DNA from: Agrococcus beijingensis
GTDB taxonomy: Bacteria; Actinomycetota; Actinomycetes; Actinomycetales; Microbacteriaceae
Reading direction: 5' to 3'
Assembly (NCBI RefSeq): GCF_030758955.1
Contig: NZ_CP132360.1
Coordinates: 949,820-1,013,819 of the forward strand
DNA: 64,000 nt
Shown: positions 32,724 through 42,242 of the stretch, in pieces
Layout of the letters: each line of letters begins with the position of its first letter
Numbering within the stretch: position 1 is the first letter of the stretch
Notes under the pieces: generated by a model
Seen by the model: the letters and a program-made list of their open reading frames with translations, nothing else
What the model was told of the DNA's origin: nothing
Databases searched by the model: none
Made by a program: the position numbers and the translations under genes

Positions 32724-34435
32724 CGGGGGTCACTTCCCATCTCGTCGCTGCGGCGCGGTCTCGAGACGCCGCCTTCGGCGACCGGTCGACCGGCCGGTGG
32801 TGCTGCGGCAGCCTGCTGCTGCTGCTCCTCCTGGCGCGACTTCGAGCTGCGCGGCGAATCCTGCGGCGACTGATCCTGAGGATGCTCGTGGCCGTTGACG
32901 ACCGCGATGGGTCTCGTGAGCGGCTCCCCCGAGGCGCCGAACTCGGCGTCGTGGTCGATCTGCGGCAGCGGGTCACGGGCGCCGGCCAGCACCCAGGTGT
33001 CCTTCGAGCCGCCGCCCTGCGACGAGTTGACGACCAGCTGGCCCTCGGGCAGCGCGACGCGGGTGAGGCCGCCCGGCAGCACCCAGACGTCCTTGCCGTC
33101 GTTCACGGCGAAGGGCCGCAGGTCGACGTGGCGCGGGCGCATGCCGTCCTCGACGAGCGTCGGGATGGTCGACAGCTGCACCACCGGCTGCGCGATCCAG
33201 CCCCGCGGGTCGTCGAGCAGCCGCTGCTTGAGCGCCTCGAGCTCCTCGGGCGTCGCGTCGGGGCCGACTACGAGGCCCTTGCCGCCCGAGCCGTCGACGG
33301 GCTTCACGACCAGCTCGTGCAGCCGGTCGATGACGTCGTCGAGCACACCGGGCTCCTCGAGCCGCCAGGTGTCGACGTTCTTGAGGATCGGCTCCTCCGA
33401 CAGGTAGTAGCGGATCAGCTCGGGCACATACGTGTAGACGAGCTTGTCGTCGGCGATGCCGTTGCCGACCGCGTTCGCGATCGTCACGTTGCCGAGGCGC
33501 GCCGCGAGCATCAGGCCCGGGCTGCCGAGCATCGAGTCGGCACGGAACTGCAGCGGGTCGAGGTAGTCGTCGTCGACGCGGCGGTAGATCACATCGACGC
33601 GCGCGGGGCCCTCGGTTGTGCGCATGTAGACGCGGCCGCCGCTCGTGAACAGGTCGCGCCCCTCGACGAGCTCGACGCCCATGAGCCGCGCGAGCAGCGT
33701 GTGCTCGAAGTAGGCGGAGTTGTAGACGCCGGGCGTCAGCACCACCACGCGCGGGTCGTCGACGCCGGCGGGGGCGGCAGCGCGCAGCGCGTGCAGCAGC
33801 TTGTCGCAGTAGTCGCCGACGGGGCGCACCCGCATGGTCGAGAACATCTCCGGCAGCGTCTGCGCGATGACGCGACGGTTCGAGATCACGTAGCTGACGC
33901 CCGAGGGCACCCGCACGTTGTCCTCGAGCACGCGCCACTCGCCCTCCTGATCGCGGATCAGGTCGATGCCCGACACGTGGATGCGCACCCCGTTCGCGCC
34001 GGTGATGCCGGCCGCCTGGCGGTGGAAGTGGGTGGATGTGCTGATCAGCTTCGCGGGGATGATCCCGTCCTCGACGGCGCGCTGCGGGCCGTACATGTCG
34101 GCCAGGAACGCCTCGAGGGCGCGCACCCGCTGCTGGACGCCCGACTCGACGTGCCGCCAATCGGCCGCGGTGATGATGCGCGGGATCGCATCGAGCGGGA
34201 ACGGCCGCTCCTCCCCCGCGAAGTCGAACGTGACGCCCTGCGCGAGGTACGAGGTGGCGAGCGCGTCGGCGCGAGCCCGCAGGTCGTCCTTCGACAGCTC
34301 GGTGAGGGCGTCGTACAGCGGCTTGTACGGGCCGCGCGCCTCGCCCCGCTGCTCGAACATCTCGTCCCAGGGCGTGCCTTCACGCCGACGGGGGTTCGCG
34401 AAGGGCTTGTCGTAGTCGTCGAAGAGATCGCCCAT
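32720..34435 (-). CDS. Circularly permuted ATP-grasp type 2 protein
   Basis: 571 residues. Starts MGDLFDDYDKPFANPRRREG and holds RVLEDNVRVPSGVSYVISNR, VVVLTPGVYNSAYFEH, DVIYRRVDDDYLDPLQFRAD, LVVKPVDGSGGKGLVVGPDA (glycine-rich ATP loop) and LPGGLTRVALPEGQLVVNSS, all diagnostic of the DUF404/407 proteins. Likely ligates an amino acid or peptide bond using ATP. The C-terminal 70 residues are a Gln/Ser/Pro-rich tail. First gene of the three-gene operon. Confidence 0.92.
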   Translation of the reverse strand: MGDLFDDYDKPFANPRRREGTPWDEMFEQRGEARGPYKPLYDALTELSKDDLRARADALATSYLAQGVTFDFAGEERPFPLDAIPRIITAADWRHVESGVQQRVRALEAFLADMYGPQRAVEDGIIPAKLISTSTHFHRQAAGITGANGVRIHVSGIDLIRDQEGEWRVLEDNVRVPSGVSYVISNRRVIAQTLPEMFSTMRVRPVGDYCDKLLHALRAAAPAGVDDPRVVVLTPGVYNSAYFEHTLLARLMGVELVEGRDLFTSGGRVYMRTTEGPARVDVIYRRVDDDYLDPLQFRADSMLGSPGLMLAARLGNVTIANAVGNGIADDKLVYTYVPELIRYYLSEEPILKNVDTWRLEEPGVLDDVIDRLHELVVKPVDGSGGKGLVVGPDATPEELEALKQRLLDDPRGWIAQPVVQLSTIPTLVEDGMRPRHVDLRPFAVNDGKDVWVLPGGLTRVALPEGQLVVNSSQGGGSKDTWVLAGARDPLPQIDHDAEFGASGEPLTRPIAVVNGHEHPQDQSPQDSPRSSKSRQEEQQQQAAAAPPAGRPVAEGGVSRPRRSDEMGSDPR

Positions 34436-34442
34436 GGGGGCG

Positions 34443-34448
34443 AGCCTA
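34443..34448 (-). promoter_or_regulatory. -10 hexamer of the ATP-grasp operon
   Basis: Minus-strand TAGGCT, seven bases before ATG 34435. Confidence 0.5.
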
Positions 34449-34559
34449 GTGGCCGGTCGTTTCGGGTAGATCACGGCCGGCTGATGCACGTGTCGGTGTC
34501 GTGAAGCCGGCCGCCGCGGTCCTGCCCCGCAGACCCGGGGCGCATCGGCGGCCCCTCGG

Positions 34560-34565
34560 TAGGCT
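34560..34565 (+). promoter_or_regulatory. -10 hexamer of apt
   Basis: TAGGCT, six bases before ATG 34572. Confidence 0.5.
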
Positions 34566-34571
34566 GGTCGG

Positions 34572-35096
34572 ATGCCGACGCCCAGCCCCGCCGAGCTCGC
34601 GCGCGCCGAGGCGCGCATCGCGCTCACCCCCGACTTCCCGCAGCCCGGCATCCTCTTCCGCGACATCGCGCCGCTGCTCACCGACGCGGATGCGCTGCGG
34701 GTCGTCACCGAGGCGCTGGCCGCCCCGTTCGCGGGCGCCTTCGACCTCGTCGCGGGCGTCGAGGCGCGCGGGTTCCTGCTCGCCGGCACCGTCGCGGCGA
34801 CGTGCGGCACCGGACTCCTGCCCATCCGCAAGGCGGGCAAGACACCGCGACCCACCGCATCCGTCGACTACGCCCTCGAGTACGGCACCGCCACCATCGA
34901 GGCCTCCGGCGACCTGACCGGCCGTCGCGTGCTGCTCGTCGACGACGTGCTCGCCACCGGCGGCACGCTGCGTGCCGCGGCCGAGCTGATCGAGCAGTTG
35001 GGCGGCACCGTGACCGGCGTCGCCGTCGTGCTCGAGCTGGCCGCGCTCGGCGGTCGAGGCATCGTGCCGTCGACCCACGCGGTCTTCACCGCCTGA
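34572..35096 (+). CDS. apt: Adenine phosphoribosyltransferase
   Basis: 174 residues, normal family length. The PRPP-binding loop is RVLLVDDVLATGGTLRAA at about residue 118. FPQPGILFRDIAPLLTD near the N-terminus and GVEARGFLLAGTVA are specific to APRT. Salvages adenine to AMP in the cytoplasm. Unlike many actinobacteria it is not next to relA or secDF here. Confidence 0.92.
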   Translation: MPTPSPAELARAEARIALTPDFPQPGILFRDIAPLLTDADALRVVTEALAAPFAGAFDLVAGVEARGFLLAGTVAATCGTGLLPIRKAGKTPRPTASVDYALEYGTATIEASGDLTGRRVLLVDDVLATGGTLRAAAELIEQLGGTVTGVAVVLELAALGGRGIVPSTHAVFTA

Positions 35097-35100
35097 CGGC

Positions 35101-35106
35101 TAGCCT
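35101..35106 (+). promoter_or_regulatory. -10 hexamer of the ribokinase gene
   Basis: TAGCCT, six bases before ATG 35113. Confidence 0.5.
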
Positions 35107-35112
35107 CGACCC

Positions 35113-36036
35113 ATGCCAGAGCCCCGCACCGACGTGCTCATCGTCGGCTCGATCAACGTCGACGTCACCGCCTTCGCCGGCCGCCCGCCGCAGCCCGGCG
35201 AGACCATCTCTGGCGACGCGTTCGCCGTGCAGCTGGGCGGCAAGGGCGCCAACCAGGCCGTCGCCGCGGGCAGGGCGGGCGCCGTGACCCACATGGTCGG
35301 ATGCGTCGGAGACGACGCGTTCGCCGACCTCGCGACCTCGTCGCTCGAGGCCGCAGGCGTGCGGCTCCAGCACGTGCGCACCGTGCCCGGCCACACGGGC
35401 ATCGCCCACATCCGCGTCTACGAGCACGGCGACAACGACATCGTCGTCGTGCCGCACGCCAACGCAGCCCTCACCACCGAGCAGCTCGAGCAGGCCTTCG
35501 CCGCGCTCGCCGGCACCGCACGGGTGATGCTCACCCAGCTCGAGACGCCCTTCGCGATCACGCTCGCCGCCGCCCGCCTCGCCCACGACGCGGGCATCAC
35601 CGTGATCCTCGACCCGGCACCGGCGGTGCCGCTCGACGACGCGATCTGGCCCTTCGTCGACATCGTCAAGCCCAACGAGACCGAGGCCAGCCTGCTCACC
35701 GGCATCGCCGTCGACTCCCGCGAGCGCGCGATCGAGGCGGGCCGCTGGTTCCTCGCCAAGGGAGCGCGCGCCGCGCTCATCACCATGGGCGGCGCCGGCA
35801 GCGTGCTCGTCACGTCGCAGTCGGTCACCGACCACGAGGCGATGCGCGTCGAGGTGGTCGACACGACCGCCGCGGGCGACGCCTTCGCCGGCCACCTCGC
35901 CGCAGCCCTCGCCGCAGATCTCCCGCTCGAGCAGGCGATCCGGCGAGCCGCGGCGGCGGGCGCCATCGCCGTCACGAGGCGCGGCAGCTCCGAGAGCATC
36001 CCGACCGCCGCAGCGGTCGACGCGCTGCTCGGCTGA
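35113..36036 (+). CDS. rbsK: Ribokinase (PfkB family)
   Basis: 307 residues. GSINVDVTAF and the substrate-binding LGGKGANQAVAAGRAGA open the protein; the ATP/anion-hole motif VVDTTAAGDAFAGHLAAAL with the catalytic Asp is at about residue 250. These are full ribokinase signatures. No ribose transporter is adjacent. With apt just upstream, the pair could feed PRPP-linked salvage, but the two have separate promoters. Confidence 0.9.
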   Translation: MPEPRTDVLIVGSINVDVTAFAGRPPQPGETISGDAFAVQLGGKGANQAVAAGRAGAVTHMVGCVGDDAFADLATSSLEAAGVRLQHVRTVPGHTGIAHIRVYEHGDNDIVVVPHANAALTTEQLEQAFAALAGTARVMLTQLETPFAITLAAARLAHDAGITVILDPAPAVPLDDAIWPFVDIVKPNETEASLLTGIAVDSRERAIEAGRWFLAKGARAALITMGGAGSVLVTSQSVTDHEAMRVEVVDTTAAGDAFAGHLAAALAADLPLEQAIRRAAAAGAIAVTRRGSSESIPTAAAVDALLG

Positions 36037-36042
36037 GCGACC

Positions 36043-37737
36043 TCAGCGCAACAGCGCCTGCGCCTCGGGGCCTTCGCCCAGTCCGCGGCTCTCGGCGCGC
36101 ACCGCCGCCTGCCGCTCCCACGGCGCCGGGATCGGGAAGTACGCCTCCAGGAACTCCCGCACCGCGCGCGTGCGCTCCTCGGTCGAGATCTCGGGGTGCG
36201 AGCCGTCGTTGAGGCAGAACATGTCCTGGTTGCGCTTGCGCAGCAGCCGATCCATCGCCGGCAGCGCCTTCCGCAGCGTCGTCTCGATGTACTGCACCTT
36301 CGCCATGCGCTGCCGCACCGCCCGGCCCGTCATCAACGCGTAGTAGTGGTACAGCGAGTTCGTCACCGAGATGTCGGTCGCCGAGCGGAACCGGCTGGCC
36401 GCCGTGCGCCGGAAGTCCTCGGGGAACTCCGCCTCGAGCTCGGCCATCACGCTGCGCCGCATCGGCGCCGCGCAGTGCTCGAGGTGCCGCGTCGTGATCG
36501 CGCCGAAGCGCTCCCGCAGCAGCCGCCGGTTGGTGCGCGCCGCGTTGTCGTGGCCCGAGCGCTTCTCGTGCGTCTCGCCCAGGCCGATGCGCGTCGTGGC
36601 CTCGACGAACTTGGTGATCCCGCCCGGTGAGAAGAACACATCCGGCTTCAGCGGCCTGCCGAAGAACATGTCGTCGTTCGAGTAGAGGAAGTGCTCGCTC
36701 AGCCCCTCGATGTGGTGCAGCTGCGCCTCGACCGCGTGCGAGTTGTGGGTCGGCAGCACCGACGGGTCGGCGAACATCGCCTCCGCCGGCACGATCGTCA
36801 CCTGCGGATGGTCGGCGAGCCACTCCGGCGCGGGCGAATCGGTGGCGATGAAGATGCGGCGCACCCAGGGCGCATGCATGTGCACCGAGCGCAGCGCGTA
36901 CTTCAGTTCGTCGATCTGCCGGTACCGCGCCTCGGAGTCGTCGCCCTCGCCGACCACGTAGGCCTGCATGCGCTTGGCGCGCTCGCGCTGGAAGTCGTCG
37001 CTCGAGCCGTCGACCCACGAGAACACCATGTCGATGTCGAACGAGATGTCGCTCGCCAGCGGCGCCCACATGTCGAGGATCGTCGGCCACTCGCGCCCGA
37101 AGCGGTGCACGCTGTCGTCGATCGCCTCGTGCCGCGGCATCGTCGTGCGCATCAGCGCGTTCGGCAGCGGCGCCGTGATCGTCTGCTCGCCGAAGCGCCA
37201 CAGCTCGAGCTGCACGGCGGTCTGCCGTCCGTACCGCAGCCGGCCGGCCGGCTCGACGCGCGGCCGGTAGATGCGCATCGCAGTCGCCTTGCGGTGGCCC
37301 GCGAGCTTCCCGTCGGCGAGCAGCGCCTCGCGGCGTGCCGCCTTCTCGGGCGCGATCGCCTCGGCGTAGAACGGCTCGTCGGCGAAGGCCGTCGCGAGCG
37401 CCGCCGCGAGCTGCTTGCGGCGGGCGCTGTCGACCACGACGATCGGCCGCCCGTCGTCGTCGCGCACCAGCAGGCACGGGATCTCGGCGGCGTCGAGCGC
37501 GTCGCGCAGCGCCAGCAGGTCCTCGATCATCGACTCGCGCGGCGTCATGTGGCCGCTGAGCAGCGCGTAGCGGCCCTTCTGCATGACGATGTCGTCGCGC
37601 TCGAAGCGATCGAAGCGTCCGCCGGACTGCATGAGCACCGGCTCCGGCGCATCCGAGACGCGGATGCGGGAGACCGGCCGCGCGGGCGCGAAGGCGCTGT
37701 CGTGGTGGTCGACGTTCCGCTGCTGGTCTTCCGTCAC
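36043..37737 (-). CDS. Stealth-family sugar-phosphate transferase
   Basis: 564 residues from GTG 37737 (start uncertain; no clear ribosome-binding site). Stealth regions in order: CR1 [18 protein letters not shown]2 [20 protein letters not shown] then [22 protein letters not shown]3 around [22 protein letters not shown]4 near DMFCLNDGS. Such proteins transfer hexose-1-phosphate or similar units into capsule or wall polymers. The first 150 residues are specific to this protein. Single gene, no glycan cluster around it. Confidence 0.87.
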   Translation of the reverse strand: MTEDQQRNVDHHDSAFAPARPVSRIRVSDAPEPVLMQSGGRFDRFERDDIVMQKGRYALLSGHMTPRESMIEDLLALRDALDAAEIPCLLVRDDDGRPIVVVDSARRKQLAAALATAFADEPFYAEAIAPEKAARREALLADGKLAGHRKATAMRIYRPRVEPAGRLRYGRQTAVQLELWRFGEQTITAPLPNALMRTTMPRHEAIDDSVHRFGREWPTILDMWAPLASDISFDIDMVFSWVDGSSDDFQRERAKRMQAYVVGEGDDSEARYRQIDELKYALRSVHMHAPWVRRIFIATDSPAPEWLADHPQVTIVPAEAMFADPSVLPTHNSHAVEAQLHHIEGLSEHFLYSNDDMFFGRPLKPDVFFSPGGITKFVEATTRIGLGETHEKRSGHDNAARTNRRLLRERFGAITTRHLEHCAAPMRRSVMAELEAEFPEDFRRTAASRFRSATDISVTNSLYHYYALMTGRAVRQRMAKVQYIETTLRKALPAMDRLLRKRNQDMFCLNDGSHPEISTEERTRAVREFLEAYFPIPAPWERQAAVRAESRGLGEGPEAQALLR

Positions 37738-37917
37738 TTCGTGGGCCGCTCCTGCCTCGGGGTACGTCCCATGGTACGACCGGAACGCCGTTCGCCGAAT
37801 CCGGGCTTCGCGTTCCGTACACGCCGAGTTCACGCGCCGTTCGCCTGCATTCGCTGGACTAGCCTCCGAGCAGAGCTCGACGCTGCGCCCGACCCGACCC
37901 CTGGGATTGGAAGATCC

Positions 37918-38817
37918 GTGACCAGCCGCACGCCAGAACATCCTCGGCCCGACCACTTCCTGCTCCACATCTCCGACACCCACCTGCTCGCCGGCGGCGG
38001 CCGCCTGTACGACCGCGTCGCCAGCGAGGAGCACCTGCGCCGGCTCTTCGACGAGTTCGAGGCATCGGGCGCCCGTCCCGACGCGATCGTCTTCACCGGC
38101 GACCTCGCCGATCTCGGTGAGGCGGATGCGTACCGTCGCCTCCGCGCGATCGTCGAGCCGATCGCGCTCGACCTGGGCGCCGAGCTCGTGTGGGTGATGG
38201 GCAACCACGACGAGCGCCGCGCGTTCCGCACCGAGCTGCTCGACCAGCCGGCCTCCGACGCGCCGATCGACGCGGTCACCTGGGTCGGCGGCCTGCGCAT
38301 CGTGACGCTCGACTCCACCGTGCCCGGCCTGCACCACGGGGAGGTGTCGCGCGCGCAGCTCGCGTGGCTGCGCGACGTGCTCGCCGAGCCCGCGCCGCAC
38401 GGCACGATCCTCGCGATGCACCACCCGCCCGTGCCGAGCGTGCTCGACCTGGCCGTCAGCGTCGAGCTGCGCGACCAGGTGCACCTCGCCGAGGCCCTCG
38501 TGGGCACCGATGTGCGCTCGATCCTGGCCGGCCACCTGCACTACTCGTCGTCCGCCACGTTCGCGGGCATCCCCGTGTCGGTCGCGTCGGCCACCTGCTA
38601 CACGCAGGATCTCAACGTGCCGGTCGGCGGCACGCGCGGCCGCGACGGCGCCCGCGCCTTCAACCTGGTGCACGTCTACCCGTCGACCGTGCTGCACTCG
38701 GTGGTGCCGCTGGGCGCGTTCCCGCACCTCGACTGGATCGACGCCGACGAGTCGGCGCGCCGGCTCGAGCTGGCGGGCCTGCGGCTCGCGCCGCGCTCGC
38801 CCCTCGTCATCGCCTGA
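37918..38817 (+). CDS. CpdA-like metallophosphoesterase
   Basis: 299 residues; GTG 37918 has GGAAGAT three bases before it. Motifs: [44 protein letters not shown] and [10 protein letters not shown]. Class III cyclic-nucleotide phosphodiesterase relatives share this pattern and size. Divergent from the Stealth gene across a 180-base gap. Confidence 0.9.
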   Translation: MTSRTPEHPRPDHFLLHISDTHLLAGGGRLYDRVASEEHLRRLFDEFEASGARPDAIVFTGDLADLGEADAYRRLRAIVEPIALDLGAELVWVMGNHDERRAFRTELLDQPASDAPIDAVTWVGGLRIVTLDSTVPGLHHGEVSRAQLAWLRDVLAEPAPHGTILAMHHPPVPSVLDLAVSVELRDQVHLAEALVGTDVRSILAGHLHYSSSATFAGIPVSVASATCYTQDLNVPVGGTRGRDGARAFNLVHVYPSTVLHSVVPLGAFPHLDWIDADESARRLELAGLRLAPRSPLVIA

Positions 38818-38875
38818 GCGGCGGCCAGGGCGGCGGCCAGCGCGGCGGCCCGCGCGGCCGCGAGGGCGCCCGCTC

Positions 38876-39715
38876 CTAGACCAGCCGCGCCTCGATCGTC
38901 ACGTCGTCGGTGACGTGCACCTGCACGTCGGCGACGCTGATGCCCTCGGGCAGCTCGGACGCGAGGTCGATGCGGCGGCCCTCGTACTTCGTGATCCTGC
39001 CGCGCACCGCGCCGAGCATCGCCGCGACCAGCGGGTTGCCGCTGTCGAGCTGGATGTTCGAGAGCGTCACGCCCATCAGCTCGTCGATGGCGGCGTTGGC
39101 CGACCCGTGCACGCTCGCGCCCAGCAGCCCCTTGCGCAGCTTCGCGTCGACCGTGACCGTCAGCTCGTGCGAGCCGATCGCCTGCACGTCGAGCACGAGC
39201 TTCGACACGGTGATGCCGTGGTCGAGCAGCGCCGACTCGGCCAGGCCCAGCACCGCCTTGCCGAGCTGCTCCTTCGGCACCGACACGGTCGCGTGGCCGT
39301 GCAGCGGGTGCTCGGCGCTGGGGCGCGCCAGCTCGACCGCCAGCTCGCCGTGGTCGGTCTCGATCCAGGTGAACGGCACGTCGGTGAGCGTCGCGTCGAG
39401 GGTGACCTCGGCGCCGGAGATGTGCATGGGGTTCGCCTGCACGCGCAGGTCGCGCAGCTCGGCGTCCTCCCACGTCACCGACGCGCCCTGCGGCTCGAGC
39501 CGCGCGCGATCGCGGTCGTGCTCGCCCGCGAGCATGAAGTCGGTGAGGTCGAGGTGGAGCCGCGAGATGTCGGCGCCGTCGAGCTCTGCGTCGATGCGAG
39601 AGGTGCACGCGATGCCGGCGGGCTCAGCGGCGATCACCACGGTGCGGATGCGCTTCGCGAGCTGGGTGCCGTCGGTCGGCCTGGGGGCGTGCCCGAGGAG
39701 GATGCTTTCAGCCAC
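38876..39715 (-). CDS. LmeA/DUF2993-like lipid-binding protein
   Basis: 279 residues, GTG start. The protein is a long succession of beta strands with alternating polar/apolar residues (DISRLHLDLTDFMLAGE, ASVTWEDAELRDLRVQANPM, HELTVTVDAKLRKGLLG, and ISVADVQVHVTDDVTIEARL at the end), the tubular lipid-binding look of DUF2993. No convincing signal peptide, so a cytoplasmic or peripheral role is possible. Assignment rests on pattern, not on a sharp motif. Confidence 0.6.
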   Translation of the reverse strand: MAESILLGHAPRPTDGTQLAKRIRTVVIAAEPAGIACTSRIDAELDGADISRLHLDLTDFMLAGEHDRDRARLEPQGASVTWEDAELRDLRVQANPMHISGAEVTLDATLTDVPFTWIETDHGELAVELARPSAEHPLHGHATVSVPKEQLGKAVLGLAESALLDHGITVSKLVLDVQAIGSHELTVTVDAKLRKGLLGASVHGSANAAIDELMGVTLSNIQLDSGNPLVAAMLGAVRGRITKYEGRRIDLASELPEGISVADVQVHVTDDVTIEARLV

Positions 39716-39721
39716 CCCGCG

Positions 39722-39727
39722 ACCATA
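39722..39727 (-). promoter_or_regulatory. -10 hexamer of the DUF2993-like gene
   Basis: Minus-strand TATGGT, six bases before GTG 39715. Confidence 0.5.
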
Positions 39728-39828
39728 CTCCCGTTCTGCGCTGCCCGCTCACAGGGCCTCGCGCGGAGCGCTCGGATCGGCGCTGGATCGCCGGCGCGAC
39801 CCCTGTCGGCAGCGCTGTGCGGCGCTCG

Positions 39829-40275
39829 TCAGCGCCGTTCGCAGCGCCGCTGCATGCCCGTCGCCGCCTCGCGCATGACGGCCGCGTGCTGCCGCGCGAG
39901 CGGCGCGTGCAGCAGGGCGCTCGCGGCGCGCAGCAGCGGTGCGCGCACGTCGACCTCCTGCGTGAAGTCGACCCGGGTGCCGTCTCCGGCGGGGCGCACG
40001 CGCCACGCGCACCACCCCTCCAGGTCGCCCGCGATCGCGGCCCGCAGCTCGCCCGGCCCGCGCGACGCCTCTGCGATCGTGATGCGGATGCGGTACCCGA
40101 GCGGAGCGCGCACCACCATCCGCGCCTCGCGATCGCCGGGCACCGCCCGCCCGCCGATCACGCGGACGCTCGGCCACCACGCCCCGTAGCCGGGCACGTC
40201 CTCGAGGAGCGCGAGCACCGCATCCGCCCCCGCATCGACGACCCACGAGTGGTCGAAGCGGAAGCGGGTGCGCAT
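39829..40275 (-). CDS. SRPBCC-family (polyketide cyclase-like) protein
   Basis: 148 residues from ATG 40275. START-like fold: HSWVVDAGADAVLALLEDVP then YGAWWPSVRVIGG at the N-terminus, WCAWRVRPAGDGTRVDFTQE in the sheet, and the long C-terminal helix LARQHAAVMREAATGMQRR. Binds a hydrophobic ligand; function unknown. Confidence 0.82.
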   Translation of the reverse strand: MRTRFRFDHSWVVDAGADAVLALLEDVPGYGAWWPSVRVIGGRAVPGDREARMVVRAPLGYRIRITIAEASRGPGELRAAIAGDLEGWCAWRVRPAGDGTRVDFTQEVDVRAPLLRAASALLHAPLARQHAAVMREAATGMQRRCERR

Positions 40276-40381
40276 GCAGCCATCATGCCGCGGCGCTGTG
40301 CCGGGCCGGCGCGGGCGAGCCCTGGCGCCAGCGCGTCGGCGGGCGTAGGTTCGCGCCAGGACCACGAGCGAGGGAGTCGTC

Positions 40382-40882
40382 GTGAGCAATCTGGTGGTGC
40401 ACTTCGAGATCCACGGCAGCGAGCCGCAGCGGCTGATCGACTTCTACGGCGCGCTGCTCGGCTGGCGGTTCGCGCAGTACGGCGACACGCCCTACTGGAC
40501 CATCGACACCGGGCACGGCTCGATCGGCATGCAGAGCGCCGGCATGGGCATCAACGGCGGGCTGGCGCAGCGCGAGGGGCCGGCGCCCGCGGAGGGCGCG
40601 CCGATCAGCGGCGCCAACGTCGTCGTCGGCGTGGCCGACGCCGACGACTGCTTCGCCAAGGCGCTCGAGCTCGGCGGCGCTGCGGCGGTCGAGCCGGAGG
40701 ACATGGCGGGCATCGGCCGGGTCGGCTACCTGCGCGACCCCGACGGCAACGTCTTCGGCATCATCTCGGAGCGGCTCTCGGACGGCACCTCGGTGCTCAC
40801 CATGGCGGAGGACGACCTGGAGGCGCCGATGCACGGCGAGACGACGGCGCTCGACGCGATGACGATCACGCCGGAGCCGTAG
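40382..40882 (+). CDS. VOC-family protein (glyoxalase-like)
   Basis: 166 residues, GTG start. VVHFEIHGSEPQRLIDFYGA then LLGWRF opens the first module; VGYLRDPDGNVFGIISER closes the second. Metal residues are plausible at His and Glu positions of both halves. The stop is followed by a duplicated AGCCGCAGCCGCGGCC block. Confidence 0.85.
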   Translation: MSNLVVHFEIHGSEPQRLIDFYGALLGWRFAQYGDTPYWTIDTGHGSIGMQSAGMGINGGLAQREGPAPAEGAPISGANVVVGVADADDCFAKALELGGAAAVEPEDMAGIGRVGYLRDPDGNVFGIISERLSDGTSVLTMAEDDLEAPMHGETTALDAMTITPEP

Positions 40883-40932
40883 CCGCAGCCGCGGCCGAAG
40901 CCAGAGCCGCAGCCGCGGCCCAGCGGCCCGCG

Positions 40933-42162
40933 CTACGCGCCGACAGCCGCGCGGAACTCGCGGATGAGCATCTCGAGGTCGGCCTCGTCGATCACGATCG
41001 GCGGCGCCAGCCGCACGGTCTGGCCGTGCGTGTCCTTCGCCAGGATCCCGCGCTCGAGCAGCCGCAGGCACACGTCGCGCGCGCTGCCGACGGCCGGATC
41101 GATGTCGATGCCGGCCCACAGCCCCGCCCCGCGCACCGCGGTGACCCCGTGACCGATCAGCTCGCCGAGGCCCGCCTGCAGGCGCTCGCCCAGATCGCGG
41201 GCGCGAGCCTGCATCGCACCCTCGGAGAGCATCCGCACCACCTCGAGGCCCACGGCCGCCGCCAGCGGGTTGCCGCCGAACGTGGAGCCGTGCGAGCCGG
41301 GCGTCAGCACGCCCAGCACGTCGCTGTTCGCGACCACCGCCGACACCGGCACGACGCCGCCCCCGAGCGCCTTGCCCAGCAGGTAGACGTCGGGCACGAC
41401 GCCCTCGTTGTCGCACTGGAAGGTCGCGCCGGTGCGGCCGAGTCCCGACTGGATCTCGTCGGCGATGAAGAGCACCCGCTCGCGCGAGGTGATCTCGCGC
41501 ACCCGCTGCAGGTAGCCGGCCGGCGGCACCTTGATGCCCGCCTCGCCCTGGATGGGCTCGAGCAGCACGGCGGCTGTGTTGGGCGTGATCGCCGCCTCGA
41601 GCGCCTCGGCGTCGCCGAAGGGCACCCGCACGAAGCCGGGCGTGAACGGCGCGTAGCCGCTGGTGGCATCCGGGTCGTCCGAGAACGACACGATCGTGGT
41701 CGTGCGGCCGTGGAAGTTGCCCTCCATGACGATGATCTCGGCCTGCCCGGCCGGCACGCCCTTCACCTCGTAGGCCCATCGGCGGGCGACCTTGATGCCC
41801 GACTCCACGGCCTCCGCGCCAGTGTTCATCGGCAGCACCATGTCCTTGCCGGCGAGCTTCGCGAGCGCCTCGACGAACGGGCCGAGGGCCGCGGAGTGGA
41901 AGGCGCGGCTCGTGAGCGTCACCCGGTCGAGCTGCGCGTGCGCGGCCGCGAGCAGCCGCGGGTTGCCGTGCCCGAAGTTCACAGCCGAGTAGGCGGCGAG
42001 GCAGTCGAGGTAGCGCCGGCCGTCGACGTCGGTCACCCACGCGCCCTCCGCGGTCTCGACCACCACGGGAAGCGGGTGGTAGTTGTGGGCGGCGTGCGCC
42101 TCGACCTGACCGATGGCGGCCTGCGTGGCCGGGCTGAGCGCATCCGTCGTCGTCTGGGTCAT
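40933..42162 (-). CDS. rocD: Ornithine-oxo-acid aminotransferase
   Basis: 409 residues from ATG 42162, chosen because GGAGG lies five bases upstream and the length matches the family. Class III aminotransferase with GTEAVE-like MNTGAEAVESGIKVARRWAY, FIADEIQSGLGRTG and the PLP lysine in LLGKALGGGVVPVSA. Converts ornithine to glutamate-5-semialdehyde. An ATG at 42246 overlapping the upstream stop would add 28 residues with three MHETA repeats. Co-operonic with the guanidine hydrolase gene. Confidence 0.9.
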   Translation of the reverse strand: MTQTTTDALSPATQAAIGQVEAHAAHNYHPLPVVVETAEGAWVTDVDGRRYLDCLAAYSAVNFGHGNPRLLAAAHAQLDRVTLTSRAFHSAALGPFVEALAKLAGKDMVLPMNTGAEAVESGIKVARRWAYEVKGVPAGQAEIIVMEGNFHGRTTTIVSFSDDPDATSGYAPFTPGFVRVPFGDAEALEAAITPNTAAVLLEPIQGEAGIKVPPAGYLQRVREITSRERVLFIADEIQSGLGRTGATFQCDNEGVVPDVYLLGKALGGGVVPVSAVVANSDVLGVLTPGSHGSTFGGNPLAAAVGLEVVRMLSEGAMQARARDLGERLQAGLGELIGHGVTAVRGAGLWAGIDIDPAVGSARDVCLRLLERGILAKDTHGQTVRLAPPIVIDEADLEMLIREFRAAVGA

Positions 42163-42186
42163 CTCGGCCTCCATGGTCGTGCTGTG

Positions 42187-42231
42187 CGCCGTCTCGTGCA
42201 TCGCCGTCTCGTGCATCGCCGTCTCGTGCAT
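42187..42231 (-). repeat. Three perfect 15-base tandem repeats ahead of rocD
   Basis: The plus-strand unit CGCCGTCTCGTGCAT repeats at 42187, 42202 and 42217. On the minus strand each unit encodes Met-His-Glu-Thr-Ala in the rocD frame, so copy-number change would lengthen or shorten the possible leader by five residues without a frameshift. Confidence 0.85.
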
Positions 42232-42242
42232 CGCCGACCCGT

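Noticed and set aside
40880..40920. Repeated AGCCGCAGCCGCGGCC after the VOC gene as a possible terminator
   Set aside because: Direct repeat of low-complexity sequence, no stable inverted stem with a tail.
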